DNA of 47,382 nucleotides from Modicisalibacter coralii (GCF_004117855.1 NZ_QWBW01000035.1:1-47382), one strand, 5' to 3'. Positions 8,843 to 17,434 are shown, counted from the stretch's first letter. Notes: generated by a model from the sequence alone, not told the origin. Made by a program: numbers and translations.

Positions 8843-9642
8843 CAGATCGCCCTCCGAATGCGCCCGCTGATCGCCTCGCTGACCAGGATCACGCCGATGA
8901 TCACCAGGGTGATGGCCAGCGCGAAGTCGTAGTCGTAGCGGCCGAAGGCGTTCATCAGCGTCGAGCCGATGCCGCCCGCGCCGACGATGCCCACCACCGC
9001 CGAGGCACGCAGGTTGCTGTCCAGTTGATAGATCGACAGGCCGATCTGGCGCGGCATGATCTGCGGCAGCACAGCGAACTGCAGCACGGTGAGATAGGGG
9101 GTGCCGCAGGCGCGCAGCGCCTCGACCTGCCCCCAGTCGATCTCCTCGATGCGTTCGGCGAGCATCTTGGCGACGAAGCCGATGGAATAGATGGTCAGCG
9201 TCAGGATCCCGGCCACCGGGCCGAATCCGACCGCCTTGACGAACAGGATCGCCACGATCACCGGGTGGAAGCTGCGGGCGATGATGATCAGGGCCCGGCC
9301 GAGCAGATAGATCGGCTTGGCGGCGATGTTGCGCGCCGCCATGAAGGCGATGGGCACGCTGAGGCCCAACCCCAGGAGGGTGGCGAGAATGGCGATCTGC
9401 AGGCTTTCCAGGAACCCCTTGATGAGCAGTTCGTGACGCACGAAGCTCGGCGGGAAGGCGCCGGAGAAGATGCGCGCGGCCCGTTCGATACCCTGGCTGA
9501 TGCGTGCCCAGTCGAATGGCAGGGTCGAGGCCGCCCAGCCCAGATAGACCAGCGAAACGATCACCAGGCCCCAGCGCAGCCAGGGGTTGGCGATGAACGG
9601 CGGCTTGCGCCAGGTCCGCGAGGGGGGCGTGGCGTCGCTCAT
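8839..9642 (-). CDS. phnE: Phosphonate-type ABC transporter permease 1
   Basis: A 267-aa permease homologous to the next gene, with the same coupling-loop pattern (FVAKMLAERIEEIDWGQVEALRACG) and SNLRASAVVGIVGAGGIG near the end. The ATG at 9642 overlaps the phnC stop by four bases (ATGA), and its own stop overlaps the next start, making a tightly coupled phnC-phnE-phnE unit. Two permeases of equal length suggest an ancestral duplication and a heterodimeric channel. Confidence 0.9.
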   Translation of the reverse strand: MSDATPPSRTWRKPPFIANPWLRWGLVIVSLVYLGWAASTLPFDWARISQGIERAARIFSGAFPPSFVRHELLIKGFLESLQIAILATLLGLGLSVPIAFMAARNIAAKPIYLLGRALIIIARSFHPVIVAILFVKAVGFGPVAGILTLTIYSIGFVAKMLAERIEEIDWGQVEALRACGTPYLTVLQFAVLPQIMPRQIGLSIYQLDSNLRASAVVGIVGAGGIGSTLMNAFGRYDYDFALAITLVIIGVILVSEAISGRIRRAIW

Positions 9643-10430
9643 GAGGCCACCGCCCGGGACGAATCCTGCTCGGCCTGCTGGCGATCCTCGGCCGGCGTGC
9701 CGCTGTAGACGGCATCCATCGCCGCCTGGTCGAGATCGTCGGGCTTGCCATCGAAGATCAGCCGCCCGAAGCGCATGCCGACGATGCGCTGGGTGTACTC
9801 CCGCGCTTCGCCGACGTTGTGGATATTGATCAGCACCGGGAGTCGCAACTCCTGAGAAAGCGTCTGCAGCAGTTCCATGATCTGCCGTGAACTGACCGGA
9901 TCGAGCGAGGCGGTGGGCTCGTCGGCGAGCAGGATCTCCGGATTCTGCATCAGCGCCCTCACGACCCCGACCCGCTGACGTTCGCCGCCCGAGAGTTCGT
10001 CGGCGCGCTTGCTGGCATAGTGGGCGATCCCCACCCGCTCCATCAGCTCGTAGGCACGCTCGATATCCTCGGCCGGGTACTTGCGCAGCGCGGCCCGCCA
10101 GTAGGGGATGTAGCCGAGCCGGCCGCACTGCACGTTTTCCATCACCGTCAGGCGGTCGACCAGATTGAAGCCCTGGAAGATCATGCCGATGCGCCGGCGC
10201 GCCTTGCGTAGTTCGTCGCCCTTGAGCCGCGTCAGCTCGGCACCGTTGAGTTCGATGCTTCCCGAGCTGGGTTCCACCAGCCGGTTGATGCAGCGCAGCA
10301 GGGTGCTCTTGCCGGCCCCGGAGGCGCCGATGATCGACACCACCGATTCGCCGGGCACCTCGAGATCCAGATCGCGCAGCACCGGCTCGCCGTGCCCGTA
10401 GCGTTTGACCAACTGTCGGATTCGCAACAT
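9639..10430 (-). CDS. phnC: Phosphonate-type ABC transporter ATP-binding protein
   Basis: A 263-aa ATPase with Walker A GASGAGKST (residues 35-43), Q-loop FQGFNLVDRL, signature LSGGERQRV, Walker B ILLADEPTASLD and a switch histidine in INIHNVGEA. The ATG at 10430 has a strong GAGGAG site just upstream; longer in-frame readings lack one. It follows phnD by 113 bp, across an intercistronic hairpin, and overlaps the first permease. Close relatives import phosphonates, phosphite or small phosphate esters. Confidence 0.92.
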   Translation of the reverse strand: MLRIRQLVKRYGHGEPVLRDLDLEVPGESVVSIIGASGAGKSTLLRCINRLVEPSSGSIELNGAELTRLKGDELRKARRRIGMIFQGFNLVDRLTVMENVQCGRLGYIPYWRAALRKYPAEDIERAYELMERVGIAHYASKRADELSGGERQRVGVVRALMQNPEILLADEPTASLDPVSSRQIMELLQTLSQELRLPVLINIHNVGEAREYTQRIVGMRFGRLIFDGKPDDLDQAAMDAVYSGTPAEDRQQAEQDSSRAVAS

Positions 10431-10461
10431 CTTCGTTCTCCTCGACCACCTCTCTCGCCCG

Positions 10462-10488
10462 CCCCTCTCGCCCACCACTCGAGAGGGG
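10462..10488 (-). other. Intercistronic stem-loop between phnD and phnC
   Basis: A perfect nine-base-pair stem (10462-10470 with 10480-10488) with a nine-base loop between the binding-protein gene and the rest of the operon. There is no T-tract. Such hairpins commonly stabilise the upstream binding-protein mRNA so that it is made in excess over membrane components; that role is inferred here. Confidence 0.55.
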
Positions 10489-10543
10489 CCGGCGGTTTCG
10501 GTCGCGGCGCCCCACCGGCGCCGCTCGTCCGGCGGGCAGGGAC

Positions 10544-11587
10544 TCAGCCCTCCAGGTTCTCGGTGGTGTAGGTCACGCCGTTGGCTTCCTGGATGTCGCG
10601 GATGACTTCCCAGTCCTTCTTGTAGGTCACCGGCACGAACTTGGTGACGCCCTCGAACTCTTCGCCGAGCTCGGTGCCCTGCATGTCGAAGGAGAAGAAC
10701 GCCTTCTTGATCTTGTCGATCAACTCGGGCTTCAGGTTGTGGGCGTAGGTGTACGAGGTGGTGGGAAACGGCTTGGACTCGTAGACGATCTTGACCTCGT
10801 CCGGATCGTAGAGGCCACGTTCGGCCATGCGATCGACCACTTCCGAGGCCACCGGGGCGGCGTCGTAGTCGCCGGCCACCACGCCGAGCATCGACTGGTC
10901 GTGGGAGCCCGAATAGACCACTTCGTAGTCCTCGCCCGGGACGATGCCCAGCTTCGGGAAGAGCGCGCGTGGCGCTAGATTGCCGGAGTTGGAGGTCGGC
11001 GACGTATGCGCCACCCGCTTGCCCTCGAGATCCTCGATGGCATCGATGCCGCTGTCCTTGCGGGTATACAGCTGCAGCGTGTAGCCGAACTCGCCGTCCT
11101 CGGTGCCCATGATCGCGAACGGCACCGCACCGGCGAGATTGACCGCGAAGGGTGTCGGCCCGGTGGAGAAGCCGGCGACGTGGATGCGGTTGCTGCGCAT
11201 GGCCTCGATCTCGGCGGCGTTGGACTGCACGGCATAGAAGCGCACGTCCTTGCCGGTCACCTCGCTCAAGTGCTCGATGAACGGCTCCCAGATGTCGGCA
11301 TAGATGGCCGGGTCCTCGACCGGGGTATAGGCGAAGATCAGCGTGTCCGGATCGAGGTATTCGTCGGGGTTGCTGGGCGCGTCGGCCACCATGTCGCCAT
11401 CGGCATCGCAGTAGATCGGCGCCAGGTCGCCACGCTGCGGGCAGTCGTCGGCGGCCTGCGTGGCGAACGACAGCGCCGCCAGCAGGGAGGCGGCGACAAG
11501 ACTCCCGGGACGCCGGAAGCGGCGGAACGCGGGGGCGATGGCGGACAGCGATGCCACCGGAGAACGGCGGGAAGAGTCGAGCATCAT
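10544..11587 (-). CDS. phnD: Phosphonate-type ABC transporter substrate-binding protein
   Basis: A 347-aa periplasmic binding protein of the PhnD family. The start ATG at 11587 follows AAGGAG by eight bases. A long positively charged N-region precedes a hydrophobic stretch (LVAASLLAALSFATQA) with cleavage near A-ADD. Mature motifs include IFAYTPVEDPA, VAGFSTGPTPFAVN, VAHTSPTSNSGNLAPRALF and SGSHDQSMLGVVAGDYDAA, the usual PhnD ligand-pocket region. First gene of the operon, divergent from the DeoR regulator. Which phosphonate or ester it binds cannot be told from this reading. Confidence 0.9.
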   Translation of the reverse strand: MMLDSSRRSPVASLSAIAPAFRRFRRPGSLVAASLLAALSFATQAADDCPQRGDLAPIYCDADGDMVADAPSNPDEYLDPDTLIFAYTPVEDPAIYADIWEPFIEHLSEVTGKDVRFYAVQSNAAEIEAMRSNRIHVAGFSTGPTPFAVNLAGAVPFAIMGTEDGEFGYTLQLYTRKDSGIDAIEDLEGKRVAHTSPTSNSGNLAPRALFPKLGIVPGEDYEVVYSGSHDQSMLGVVAGDYDAAPVASEVVDRMAERGLYDPDEVKIVYESKPFPTTSYTYAHNLKPELIDKIKKAFFSFDMQGTELGEEFEGVTKFVPVTYKKDWEVIRDIQEANGVTYTTENLEG

Positions 11588-11707
11588 GACGTGGGCTCCT
11601 TGTATCCCCTGCTGTGTTTGTTGGTGTGGGGTTACAAGGAGGCTAGTCCAGCGCATTTGGTATTTACAACATAATTGCGGCAGAATTCGCCTATAGTCGC
11701 AAACCAA

Positions 11708-11734
11708 TGTGGCAAACCACACATTACAGTGTGT
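11708..11734. promoter_or_regulatory. Overlapping dyads in the phnD-deoR intergenic region
   Basis: Two inverted repeats overlap in the 173-bp divergent region: TGTGG-N4-CCACA (11708-11721) and ACACA-N6-TGTGT (11719-11734). They lie just before a TATAAC hexamer (11734-11739) upstream of the regulator gene. They are candidate operators for the DeoR-type regulator, controlling itself and the divergent phn operon. Seen in sequence; binding is inferred. Confidence 0.4.
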
Positions 11735-11760
11735 ATAACGCCCAGTCGGAGCCTGCCGTC

Positions 11761-12576
11761 ATGACCCGCAAGCCGCGCAAGGACGAACGTCACGCCCGGA
11801 TTCTCGAAGTCCTGCGCTACACGCCTCACGTGCGTATCGCCACCCTGGCGACCCGCTTCGGCGTGACGACCGAGACGATCCGCCGCGATCTGGACGCACT
11901 CAGCGACCAGGGGCTGCTCGACCGTGCTCACGGCGGTGCCGTCGCCCGCCCCATGGGCATACAGCCACCCATCGACGAACGCGAGCAGGCCACCGTCGAC
12001 GAGCGCCGGGCCATCGCCCATGCCGCCGCCCGGCTGGTGGAACCCGGTCAGGTGGTGATGATCGATGCCGGCTCCACCACCACCCAGCTCGCCTGGCGGC
12101 TCGGCACCGGCGATCGGGCGCTGACCGTGATCACCAACAGCTACCCGGTGGCGAGCGCCATGGCGTCGTCGACGTCGCGCCTGATCCTCTGCCCCGGCGA
12201 CTTCAATGCCCGCGAGGGCGGCGTGTTCGGTCAGGACACCACCGACTACCTCGCGCGCTTCCATGCCAACCTGGCTTTCATCGGCGCCAGCGGCCTGACC
12301 GGGGAAGGCATTCTCGACGTCAACCGCGATGCCGCCTGGGTCAAGCGGACGCTGATCGCGCGCAGCGAACGCACCTATCTGCTCGTCGACCACACCAAGT
12401 TCGCCCAGACCGTGCTCGAGCTGGTGGCGCCGCTGAGCGCCATCGACGGCATCGTCACCGATCGCCCACCGCCCGAGTCCCTGGCCCGGCATCTGCAGCG
12501 GGCCGACGTCACGGTGCACGTCGCCGGGCCCGTGACGGCCGACGATCCGCAACGCCTGACCGAGGAGATCGCATGA
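11761..12576 (+). CDS. DeoR family transcriptional regulator
   Basis: A 271-aa repressor-type protein. The N-terminal HTH (RIATLATRFGVTTETIRRDLDAL, about residues 21-43) is followed by the DeoR C-terminal effector domain with DAGSTTTQLA, VITNSYPVA and LAFIGASGL. The DeoR sensor domain usually binds phosphorylated sugars or polyols. The start at 11761 has GGAG (11748-11751); a longer frame from 11707 would begin inside the operator-like dyads. It is divergent from phnD and overlaps the HAD phosphatase by four bases, so it likely senses the phosphorylated solute handled by this locus. Confidence 0.9.
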   Translation: MTRKPRKDERHARILEVLRYTPHVRIATLATRFGVTTETIRRDLDALSDQGLLDRAHGGAVARPMGIQPPIDEREQATVDERRAIAHAAARLVEPGQVVMIDAGSTTTQLAWRLGTGDRALTVITNSYPVASAMASSTSRLILCPGDFNAREGGVFGQDTTDYLARFHANLAFIGASGLTGEGILDVNRDAAWVKRTLIARSERTYLLVDHTKFAQTVLELVAPLSAIDGIVTDRPPPESLARHLQRADVTVHVAGPVTADDPQRLTEEIA

Positions 12577-13376
12577 CCCGCCCCGAGCCGCTGGCGTCGG
12601 CGCCACCCCAGGAACTGGCTCGCGTGTCGGTGGTGCTCACCGATGTCGACGACACCCTGACCCGGCATGGCCGGCTGGCCAGCACGACACTCGCCGCGCT
12701 CGAGCGGCTCGCCGATGCCGGCATCACGGTCATCCCCGTCACCGGCGGCTGCGCGGGCTGGTGCGATCATATCGTCCGGGCCTGGCCGGTAGCGGCGGTG
12801 ATCGGCGAAAGCGGCGCGTTTCGCTTCCGGCGCAGCGCAGGCGGAGGGCTGGACGTGCACAGCGTGCGACCGCTCAAGGCGTTGCGGGAGGAGCAGCGCC
12901 GCCTGCTGACGATCGCCGAACGCGCCATGCAGGAGGTGCCGGGCGCGCGTCTCGCCGCCGATCAGCCCTTTCGTCTCGCCGACGTCGCCGTCGATCACGC
13001 TCAGGACGTCGCGCCGCTCGATGCCGCGGCCATCCAGCAACTGGTCGATGCGTTCAAACGGGCCGGCGCCAGCGCCCGGGCGAGCTCGATCCACGTCAAC
13101 GCCTGGTTCGGCGCGCATGACAAGGCGACCATGGCCGCCTGGGCCCTGGAACACGATCTGGGTCTCGACGCCACGGCACGCCGCGAACGCGTTCTGTTCA
13201 TCGGCGACGCGCCCAACGATGCCTCGCTGTTCGGTCGCCATCCGCTCGGCGTGGGCGTCGCCAACCTGGCGCCTCATCTCGATCGCCTGCCACGGCCGCC
13301 GCGCTGGCTGTGCGAGGCCGGCCATGGCCAGGGCTTCGAGGAGATGGCCGAGGCCCTGCTGGCGGCACGGGAATGA
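12573..13376 (+). CDS. HAD-IIB family phosphatase
   Basis: A 267-aa HAD hydrolase. Motif I is DVDDT (nucleophile Asp about residue 24, acid/base Asp 26), motif II is PVTGG, and motif IV is FIGDAPNDASLF. The cap region between about residues 90 and 190 fits subclass IIB, as in sugar-phosphate and mannosyl-phosphoglycerate phosphatases. ATGA overlap with the DeoR gene implies co-translation. With the divergent phosphonate-type importer it suggests uptake and dephosphorylation of an organic phosphate. The exact substrate is unknown. Confidence 0.85.
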   Translation: MTRPEPLASAPPQELARVSVVLTDVDDTLTRHGRLASTTLAALERLADAGITVIPVTGGCAGWCDHIVRAWPVAAVIGESGAFRFRRSAGGGLDVHSVRPLKALREEQRRLLTIAERAMQEVPGARLAADQPFRLADVAVDHAQDVAPLDAAAIQQLVDAFKRAGASARASSIHVNAWFGAHDKATMAAWALEHDLGLDATARRERVLFIGDAPNDASLFGRHPLGVGVANLAPHLDRLPRPPRWLCEAGHGQGFEEMAEALLAARE

Positions 13377-13492
13377 CGCCGCCAACCGCCGGCCCCTCTC
13401 CTGCCTTGGGGATCGGAATCCTCGCTGCGTCGATTGGGCCACGCATGGCTTGAAGCCCGCCCCGCTCTCACCCATAAAGAGAGGAGGACTCA

Positions 13493-13519
13493 ATGGACGA
13501 GAAAGGAGCAACCCCGTGA
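13493..13519 (+). other. Eight-codon leader ORF with strong ribosome site
   Basis: ATG at 13493, preceded by GAGGAGG (13481-13487), opens MDEKGATP and stops at 13517-13519. The stop overlaps the GTG of the next small gene by four bases (GTGA). Either this is a coupled leader peptide, or one C has been lost from the CCCC run at 13512-13515 and the two parts were once a single ORF. Confidence 0.4.
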
Positions 13520-13662
13520 AGAAATGGATCGGCGCGGCAATTGCCAACTGGTTCCGCAAGCCCGAAAACCGCGAGAAGGCGAAGCGAGCGGCCAAGCAGG
13601 CCTACGATCGTTATCAGGATCGCAAGAATCCACGCAACCCGGGCAACCGTCCCCCTCGTTGA
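13516..13662 (+). CDS. Small basic protein, 48 aa, unknown function
   Basis: GTG start with AAAGGAG (13502-13508) seven bases upstream. The product begins MKKWIGAAIANWFRKPENRE and is rich in Lys, Arg and Asn, with an amphipathic N-terminal half (KKWIGAAIANWF) and a disordered Asn/Pro/Arg tail. No family is recognised. The N-terminus could lie on a membrane surface and the tail could bind nucleic acid, but neither is shown. It stands alone between the HAD phosphatase and the TauE-type permease. Confidence 0.6.
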   Translation: MKKWIGAAIANWFRKPENREKAKRAAKQAYDRYQDRKNPRNPGNRPPR

Positions 13663-13793
13663 CCGCTTGCAGCGCGTTGGCCGTCCGACGCGACCGTCAC
13701 CCGGTCGGACCGGGACCAATGTCACATTGCCGGCTAACGACATTCCCGGCACCCTGAAGGGCCTCTCGGTCACGCTCAGGCATCGGGATCACG

Positions 13794-14537
13794 ATGACAT
13801 TCGAAACGGCGGCCGTCATTGCCTTCGCCTATCTCATGGCGGCCTTCGTCAAGGGGGCGACCGGTCTGGGGTTCTCCACCACCGCCCTGCCGATCCTGGC
13901 GCTCAGCCTGGGCCTGAAGTCGGCCATGCCGCTGGTGCTTCTTCCCTCCGTCGTCAGCAATACCCTGGTCATGGTCCAGGTCGGCCACTTCCGCGAGACC
14001 CTGCGCCGGTTCTGGCCGATGTTTCTCGCTACCGTGCCGGGGCTTCTGGTCGGTCTGGCCGTGCTCGGCCGGGTCAATGGCCTGATGGCCGGTGCCATCC
14101 TGGGTGTCGTGCTGGTGGGTTACGGTCTCTGGACCCTGCTGCGTCCCGGCCGGCCGATCTCGAACCGCACCGCTCGGTGGCTCGCCCCGCTGTCCGGTTT
14201 CCTCACCGGCCTGTTCAATGGCATGACCGGCTCCCAGGTCATGCCGATCCTGCCGTTCATGCTGGCACTGCGCCTCGACCCCGGGCGCTTGGTGCAGGCG
14301 ATCAACATCTCCTTCAGTCTGTCGAGCCTGGTCATGGCCATGGGCCTTTCCCGATTGGGCCTGATGTCGCTCGAGACCCTGTGGATCTCGTTGGCGGGAC
14401 TGATTCCGGTCTATCTCGGTGTCCGGCTGGGCGGCATCCTGCGTCGGCACCTAGATGGCGAGACCTTCCGACGCCTCGTGCTGATCATGCTGATCGTGCT
14501 GGGGGTGACCCTGATCGGCAAATCCCTGACCCTGTAA
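13794..14537 (+). CDS. Sulfite exporter TauE/SafE family permease
   Basis: A 247-aa integral membrane protein with about eight hydrophobic segments. The repeated half-signatures AAFVKGATGLGFSTTALPILAL (N-terminal half) and LTGLFNGMTGSQVMPILPF (C-terminal half) are diagnostic of the TauE/SafE (DUF81) family, whose members export sulfite, sulfonates or other organic anions. The ribosome site is weak (CGGGA). It appears monocistronic, closed by the hairpin at 14580. Confidence 0.9.
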   Translation: MTFETAAVIAFAYLMAAFVKGATGLGFSTTALPILALSLGLKSAMPLVLLPSVVSNTLVMVQVGHFRETLRRFWPMFLATVPGLLVGLAVLGRVNGLMAGAILGVVLVGYGLWTLLRPGRPISNRTARWLAPLSGFLTGLFNGMTGSQVMPILPFMLALRLDPGRLVQAINISFSLSSLVMAMGLSRLGLMSLETLWISLAGLIPVYLGVRLGGILRRHLDGETFRRLVLIMLIVLGVTLIGKSLTL

Positions 14538-14576
14538 CGCGCCCCGCCCGATGCTGCCCGCCGGTAGCGCGCAACG

Positions 14577-14606
14577 AAAAGCCCGGCCGAAGCCGGGCTC
14601 ATCTTT
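14577..14606. terminator. Bidirectional terminator between tauE-like gene and chemoreceptor
   Basis: Perfect eight-base-pair stem AGCCCGGC (14580-14587) with 14592-14599 and loop CGAA. Reading minus it is followed by TTTTCG after the chemoreceptor gene; reading plus the tail is CATCTTT. It fits termination of both convergent genes. Confidence 0.7.
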
Positions 14607-14634
14607 CCTGCATTCCCGTTGACAGCCGGGCACC

Positions 14635-16293
14635 CTAGCAGGCCTCGGCGGCCTCGAGAGCGGCCGGCTCGCGAGACGTCGAGCGCCGTCCCTGCGCCCC
14701 TCCCGGGCCGGCATCGGGCAGCGCCCTGGCCGGGGTCGCCGTCGAGTCGGCGAGACGGAAGACGCCGATGAGCGTCGCCAGTTGCTCGGCCTGCTCTTCC
14801 AGCGAAGCGGCCGCGGCACTGGTCTGCTCGACCAGCGATGCGTTCTGCTGGGTCACCGAATCCATCTGGTTGATGGCCACGTTGATCTGATCGATGCCGG
14901 CATGCTGCTCCCGGGTGGCGGCGGAAACGTCGCTCATCAGCCTGGAGACCTGCCGGATCGCCTGGACGGTGTCGTCGATGGTCTGCCCGCTGCGCTGGGC
15001 CTGCTCGGCCCCCGACTCGATGCGCGCCGATGTCGTCTCGATCAGGGCGCGGATCTCCTTGGCCGAATCGGCACTGCGACTGGCCAGCATGCGAACCTCG
15101 CTCGCCACCACGGCGAAGCCGCGACCCTGCTCGCCGGCCCGCGCCGCCTCGACGGAGGCATTCAGGGCGAGGATATTGGTCTGGAAGGCGATCGAGTCGA
15201 TCACGCCGATGATCTCGTTGATCTGGCGGGCGCTGTCCTCGATGGAACGCATCAACGCCACGGTCTGCTGCACTTCACGACCGCCATCCTCGGCCTTGCG
15301 GGAAGCACTCGCCGACAGTTGATCCGCCTCGGCGGCCGCATCGGCGTTCTGGCGCACCGTGGACGCCATCTGTTCCATGCTGCTCGCCGTTTCCTGCAAG
15401 GCGGAGGCCTGCTCTTCGGTACGCGAGGAAAGGTCCTGGCTACCGGTGGCGATTTCCTGGGCACCGGTATAGACGCTGTCGCTGTTATGGCGCAGCGAAG
15501 TCACCAGGCCGATCAGCTGGTTCTGCATCGCCTGGAGCCCGGCGAACAGCTGCCCGATCTCGTTACTGCCCCGATCTTCCACGCGGGCGGTCAAGTCGCC
15601 CTTGGCGATGCGGTTGAAATGCTCGACGGTATCCTGAAGCGGCTTGACGACGACGCGGATCATGCCCAGGCGGACCAGAAAGGCGGCGATCAGTGCCAGC
15701 ACCAGCAGGGCAACCGCCACACCCTCGACGATTCGATTGATGCGATGGCTGCTGGCGATCATTTCGTCGCCACGGGACTCCACATAATGGATGAAATTCC
15801 TGACCGCCTCGTCAAAGGCGGCAAATTTCTCGGAGACCTCGGCCTGCTTCACGCGAATCTCGAAGCGCTCGGGATGCTGCACCAGGGGCTGCAGCGAATC
15901 GGTCACGAGCGACGACCAAGCGGCCTCGATGGCCTCGACATCGGCATCACGACGACGGTCCTCGCCGGCTCGCGCCGAGACAAAGGCATCGAAGCGCGTC
16001 TGCGCTTTCTGAAGCGCCTCACGACTTCGCTCGGGAAGCGCCTGTACGGCGGGGCTACTCGCCTGAGCCCCCTGGGCGCCGGCATACTGCTCGAGCATCG
16101 TGCGGGCACGCAGCAGATTGACCTGGGCACGGTTGAGCGCATTGCTCTGGGCAACGTTGACTTCCGCCAGCCTGTCGATCGCCCTGGCACTGGAGGTCAT
16201 GGCATAGAAACCCAGCACGCTGATCACCACGATCATCGAGACCAGCACGAGCAATGCCGCCGTCAGGCTGCCCCTTACGGACCAGTTTTGCAT
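14635..16293 (-). CDS. Methyl-accepting chemotaxis protein
   Basis: A 552-aa transmembrane receptor. A first membrane helix (about residues 9-31) is followed by a helical periplasmic ligand domain (to about 190), a second membrane helix ([19 protein letters not shown]), a HAMP domain and a long methyl-accepting coiled coil. The signalling tip [20 protein letters not shown] with [12 protein letters not shown] is intact. There is no C-terminal NWETF-like pentapeptide, so CheR/CheB tethering is not expected. Starts with AAGGAAAG upstream. The architecture is that of Tar/Tsr-like receptors; the ligand is unknown. Confidence 0.93.
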   Translation of the reverse strand: MQNWSVRGSLTAALLVLVSMIVVISVLGFYAMTSSARAIDRLAEVNVAQSNALNRAQVNLLRARTMLEQYAGAQGAQASSPAVQALPERSREALQKAQTRFDAFVSARAGEDRRRDADVEAIEAAWSSLVTDSLQPLVQHPERFEIRVKQAEVSEKFAAFDEAVRNFIHYVESRGDEMIASSHRINRIVEGVAVALLVLALIAAFLVRLGMIRVVVKPLQDTVEHFNRIAKGDLTARVEDRGSNEIGQLFAGLQAMQNQLIGLVTSLRHNSDSVYTGAQEIATGSQDLSSRTEEQASALQETASSMEQMASTVRQNADAAAEADQLSASASRKAEDGGREVQQTVALMRSIEDSARQINEIIGVIDSIAFQTNILALNASVEAARAGEQGRGFAVVASEVRMLASRSADSAKEIRALIETTSARIESGAEQAQRSGQTIDDTVQAIRQVSRLMSDVSAATREQHAGIDQINVAINQMDSVTQQNASLVEQTSAAAASLEEQAEQLATLIGVFRLADSTATPARALPDAGPGGAQGRRSTSREPAALEAAEAC

Positions 16294-16349
16294 TCTCTTT
16301 CCTTTGATTAGTTTTTTCTGATTAAACAGGAATGATTACCGCGTGCCAG

Positions 16350-16378
16350 CTATCGGCAGCGAGTGGTAAACGCTGAAA
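16350..16378 (-). promoter_or_regulatory. Candidate sigma-28 (FliA) promoter for the chemoreceptor
   Basis: On the minus strand GCCGATAG (16357-16350) matches the flagellar sigma-28 -10 element in seven of eight positions. An imperfect -35-like TTTCAGCGTTT lies upstream. It sits about 57 bp before the start codon, the expected place for a motility-regulon receptor. The -35 is weak, so this is tentative. Confidence 0.45.
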
Positions 16379-16584
16379 CGGTTGTCGGGAAAGGCGCGAA
16401 AAACAAGCCGGAGGGAGCGATCCCGGGCGGCAAAAAGCTAGACAGAAGCTATACAAAAAAAGACTTGATCGTAGTTATTGCATAACCGTGGTACAGACAG
16501 CTAAATTGTACAACGTTCCATCATGGAAGGAACCACGCCAAAGGGTATGCAGGGCTTGCGCACGGACCTTTGACGGATGTCGTT

Positions 16585-16623
16585 TCATGCAAAATCTCAC
16601 CGAACATCATGCAAAATCTCACC
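16585..16623. repeat. 22-bp tandem duplication spanning a start codon
   Basis: The 17-base word TCATGCAAAATCTCACC occurs at 16585-16601 and again at 16607-16623, a period of 22 bp. Each copy contains an ATG that reads MQNLT. The second is in frame with the Crp/Fnr protein; the first is in another frame and reads MQNLTEHH. Confidence 0.85.
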
Positions 16624-17355
16624 TATCATATTGCCTTCACCGACCATGAGCGTCGGCTGGTATCGGCGCTGGAAGGCCCGCCAAAGGTAGTCAGCAAGGG
16701 CACCCGGCTGTGGGAGCCCGACGAAGCGCCACGTTACCTGTATTCGGTGCACCAGGGCTGGGCCTATACCTTTCACCGCACGGCAGACAATTCCGAACAG
16801 ATCCTCGATATCGGTCTGCCCGGCGATGTCATGGGCCTTCGTGACCTCACCTTCACGGCGCATTACACGGCGACGGAAATGCTGACCGATGGCATCGTCA
16901 GACCCATCCCCGTCGAGAATATCCATCGCCTTTTCCAGGTGGCGCCGCGCGTGGCCATGGCCCTTTATGCGGCCACGGCTCGCCAGCAGCGCACGATCAC
17001 CCAGCGCCTGATCAATGTCCTCAGCAACGACGCCGGTTCACGAATCGCCCATTTCGCCCTAGAAGTCCATCATCGGTTATCACGCAGCAACGCAACCGTC
17101 GGCAATACCTTCACCCTGCCGCTCACCCAGCGGCAACTGAGCCTGATGCTGGGCATGAGTGAAGTGCACGTCAGTCGCACGCTCAGCGACCTCGCCGCGC
17201 GTTGCCTGGTACGCCGGCAACGGCAGAGCATCGACATCCTGGACTTCGAGGAACTCGCGCGAATCGCCCACTTCCAACCCGAGCGATTCAGCGACACGCT
17301 CAACCCGGCGCTCTCCACACTCGATGCCCCCTCGCTGGAGGGAACGGCCTCCTGA
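16609..17355 (+). CDS. Crp/Fnr family transcriptional regulator
   Basis: A 248-aa protein with an N-terminal cyclic-nucleotide-binding-like beta-roll (ILDIGLPGDVMGLRDL), a long dimer helix and a C-terminal winged HTH (LTQRQLSLMLGMSEVHVSRTLSDLAARCLV). No N-terminal cysteine cluster is present, so it is not an Fnr-type iron-sulfur sensor. The start is uncertain: ATG 16609 lies in the second copy of a tandem duplication, and a TTG at 16570 would add 13 residues; neither has a clear ribosome site. It lies upstream of the sRNA region but on the opposite strand. Confidence 0.87.
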   Translation: MQNLTYHIAFTDHERRLVSALEGPPKVVSKGTRLWEPDEAPRYLYSVHQGWAYTFHRTADNSEQILDIGLPGDVMGLRDLTFTAHYTATEMLTDGIVRPIPVENIHRLFQVAPRVAMALYAATARQQRTITQRLINVLSNDAGSRIAHFALEVHHRLSRSNATVGNTFTLPLTQRQLSLMLGMSEVHVSRTLSDLAARCLVRRQRQSIDILDFEELARIAHFQPERFSDTLNPALSTLDAPSLEGTAS

Positions 17356-17403
17356 GCCCCCTGCCCTTGTACAAAGGCTCCATCGTCAAAGGGCGGGCCG
17401 ACA

Positions 17404-17434
17404 TAAAAAGGCCCCGTCCTGGCGGACGGGGCCT
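17404..17434 (-). terminator. Intrinsic terminator of sRNA copy 2
   Basis: Eleven-base-pair perfect GC-rich stem with loop TGGC on the plus strand; on the minus strand it is followed by TTTTTATG. The only T-tract is on the minus side, so it does not serve the plus-strand Crp/Fnr gene well. Confidence 0.8.

Noticed and set aside
8039-9751. Single 570-aa fused permease reading
   Set aside because: The first half is an out-of-frame reading of phnE1; the real gene starts at GTG 8842, overlapping the previous stop.
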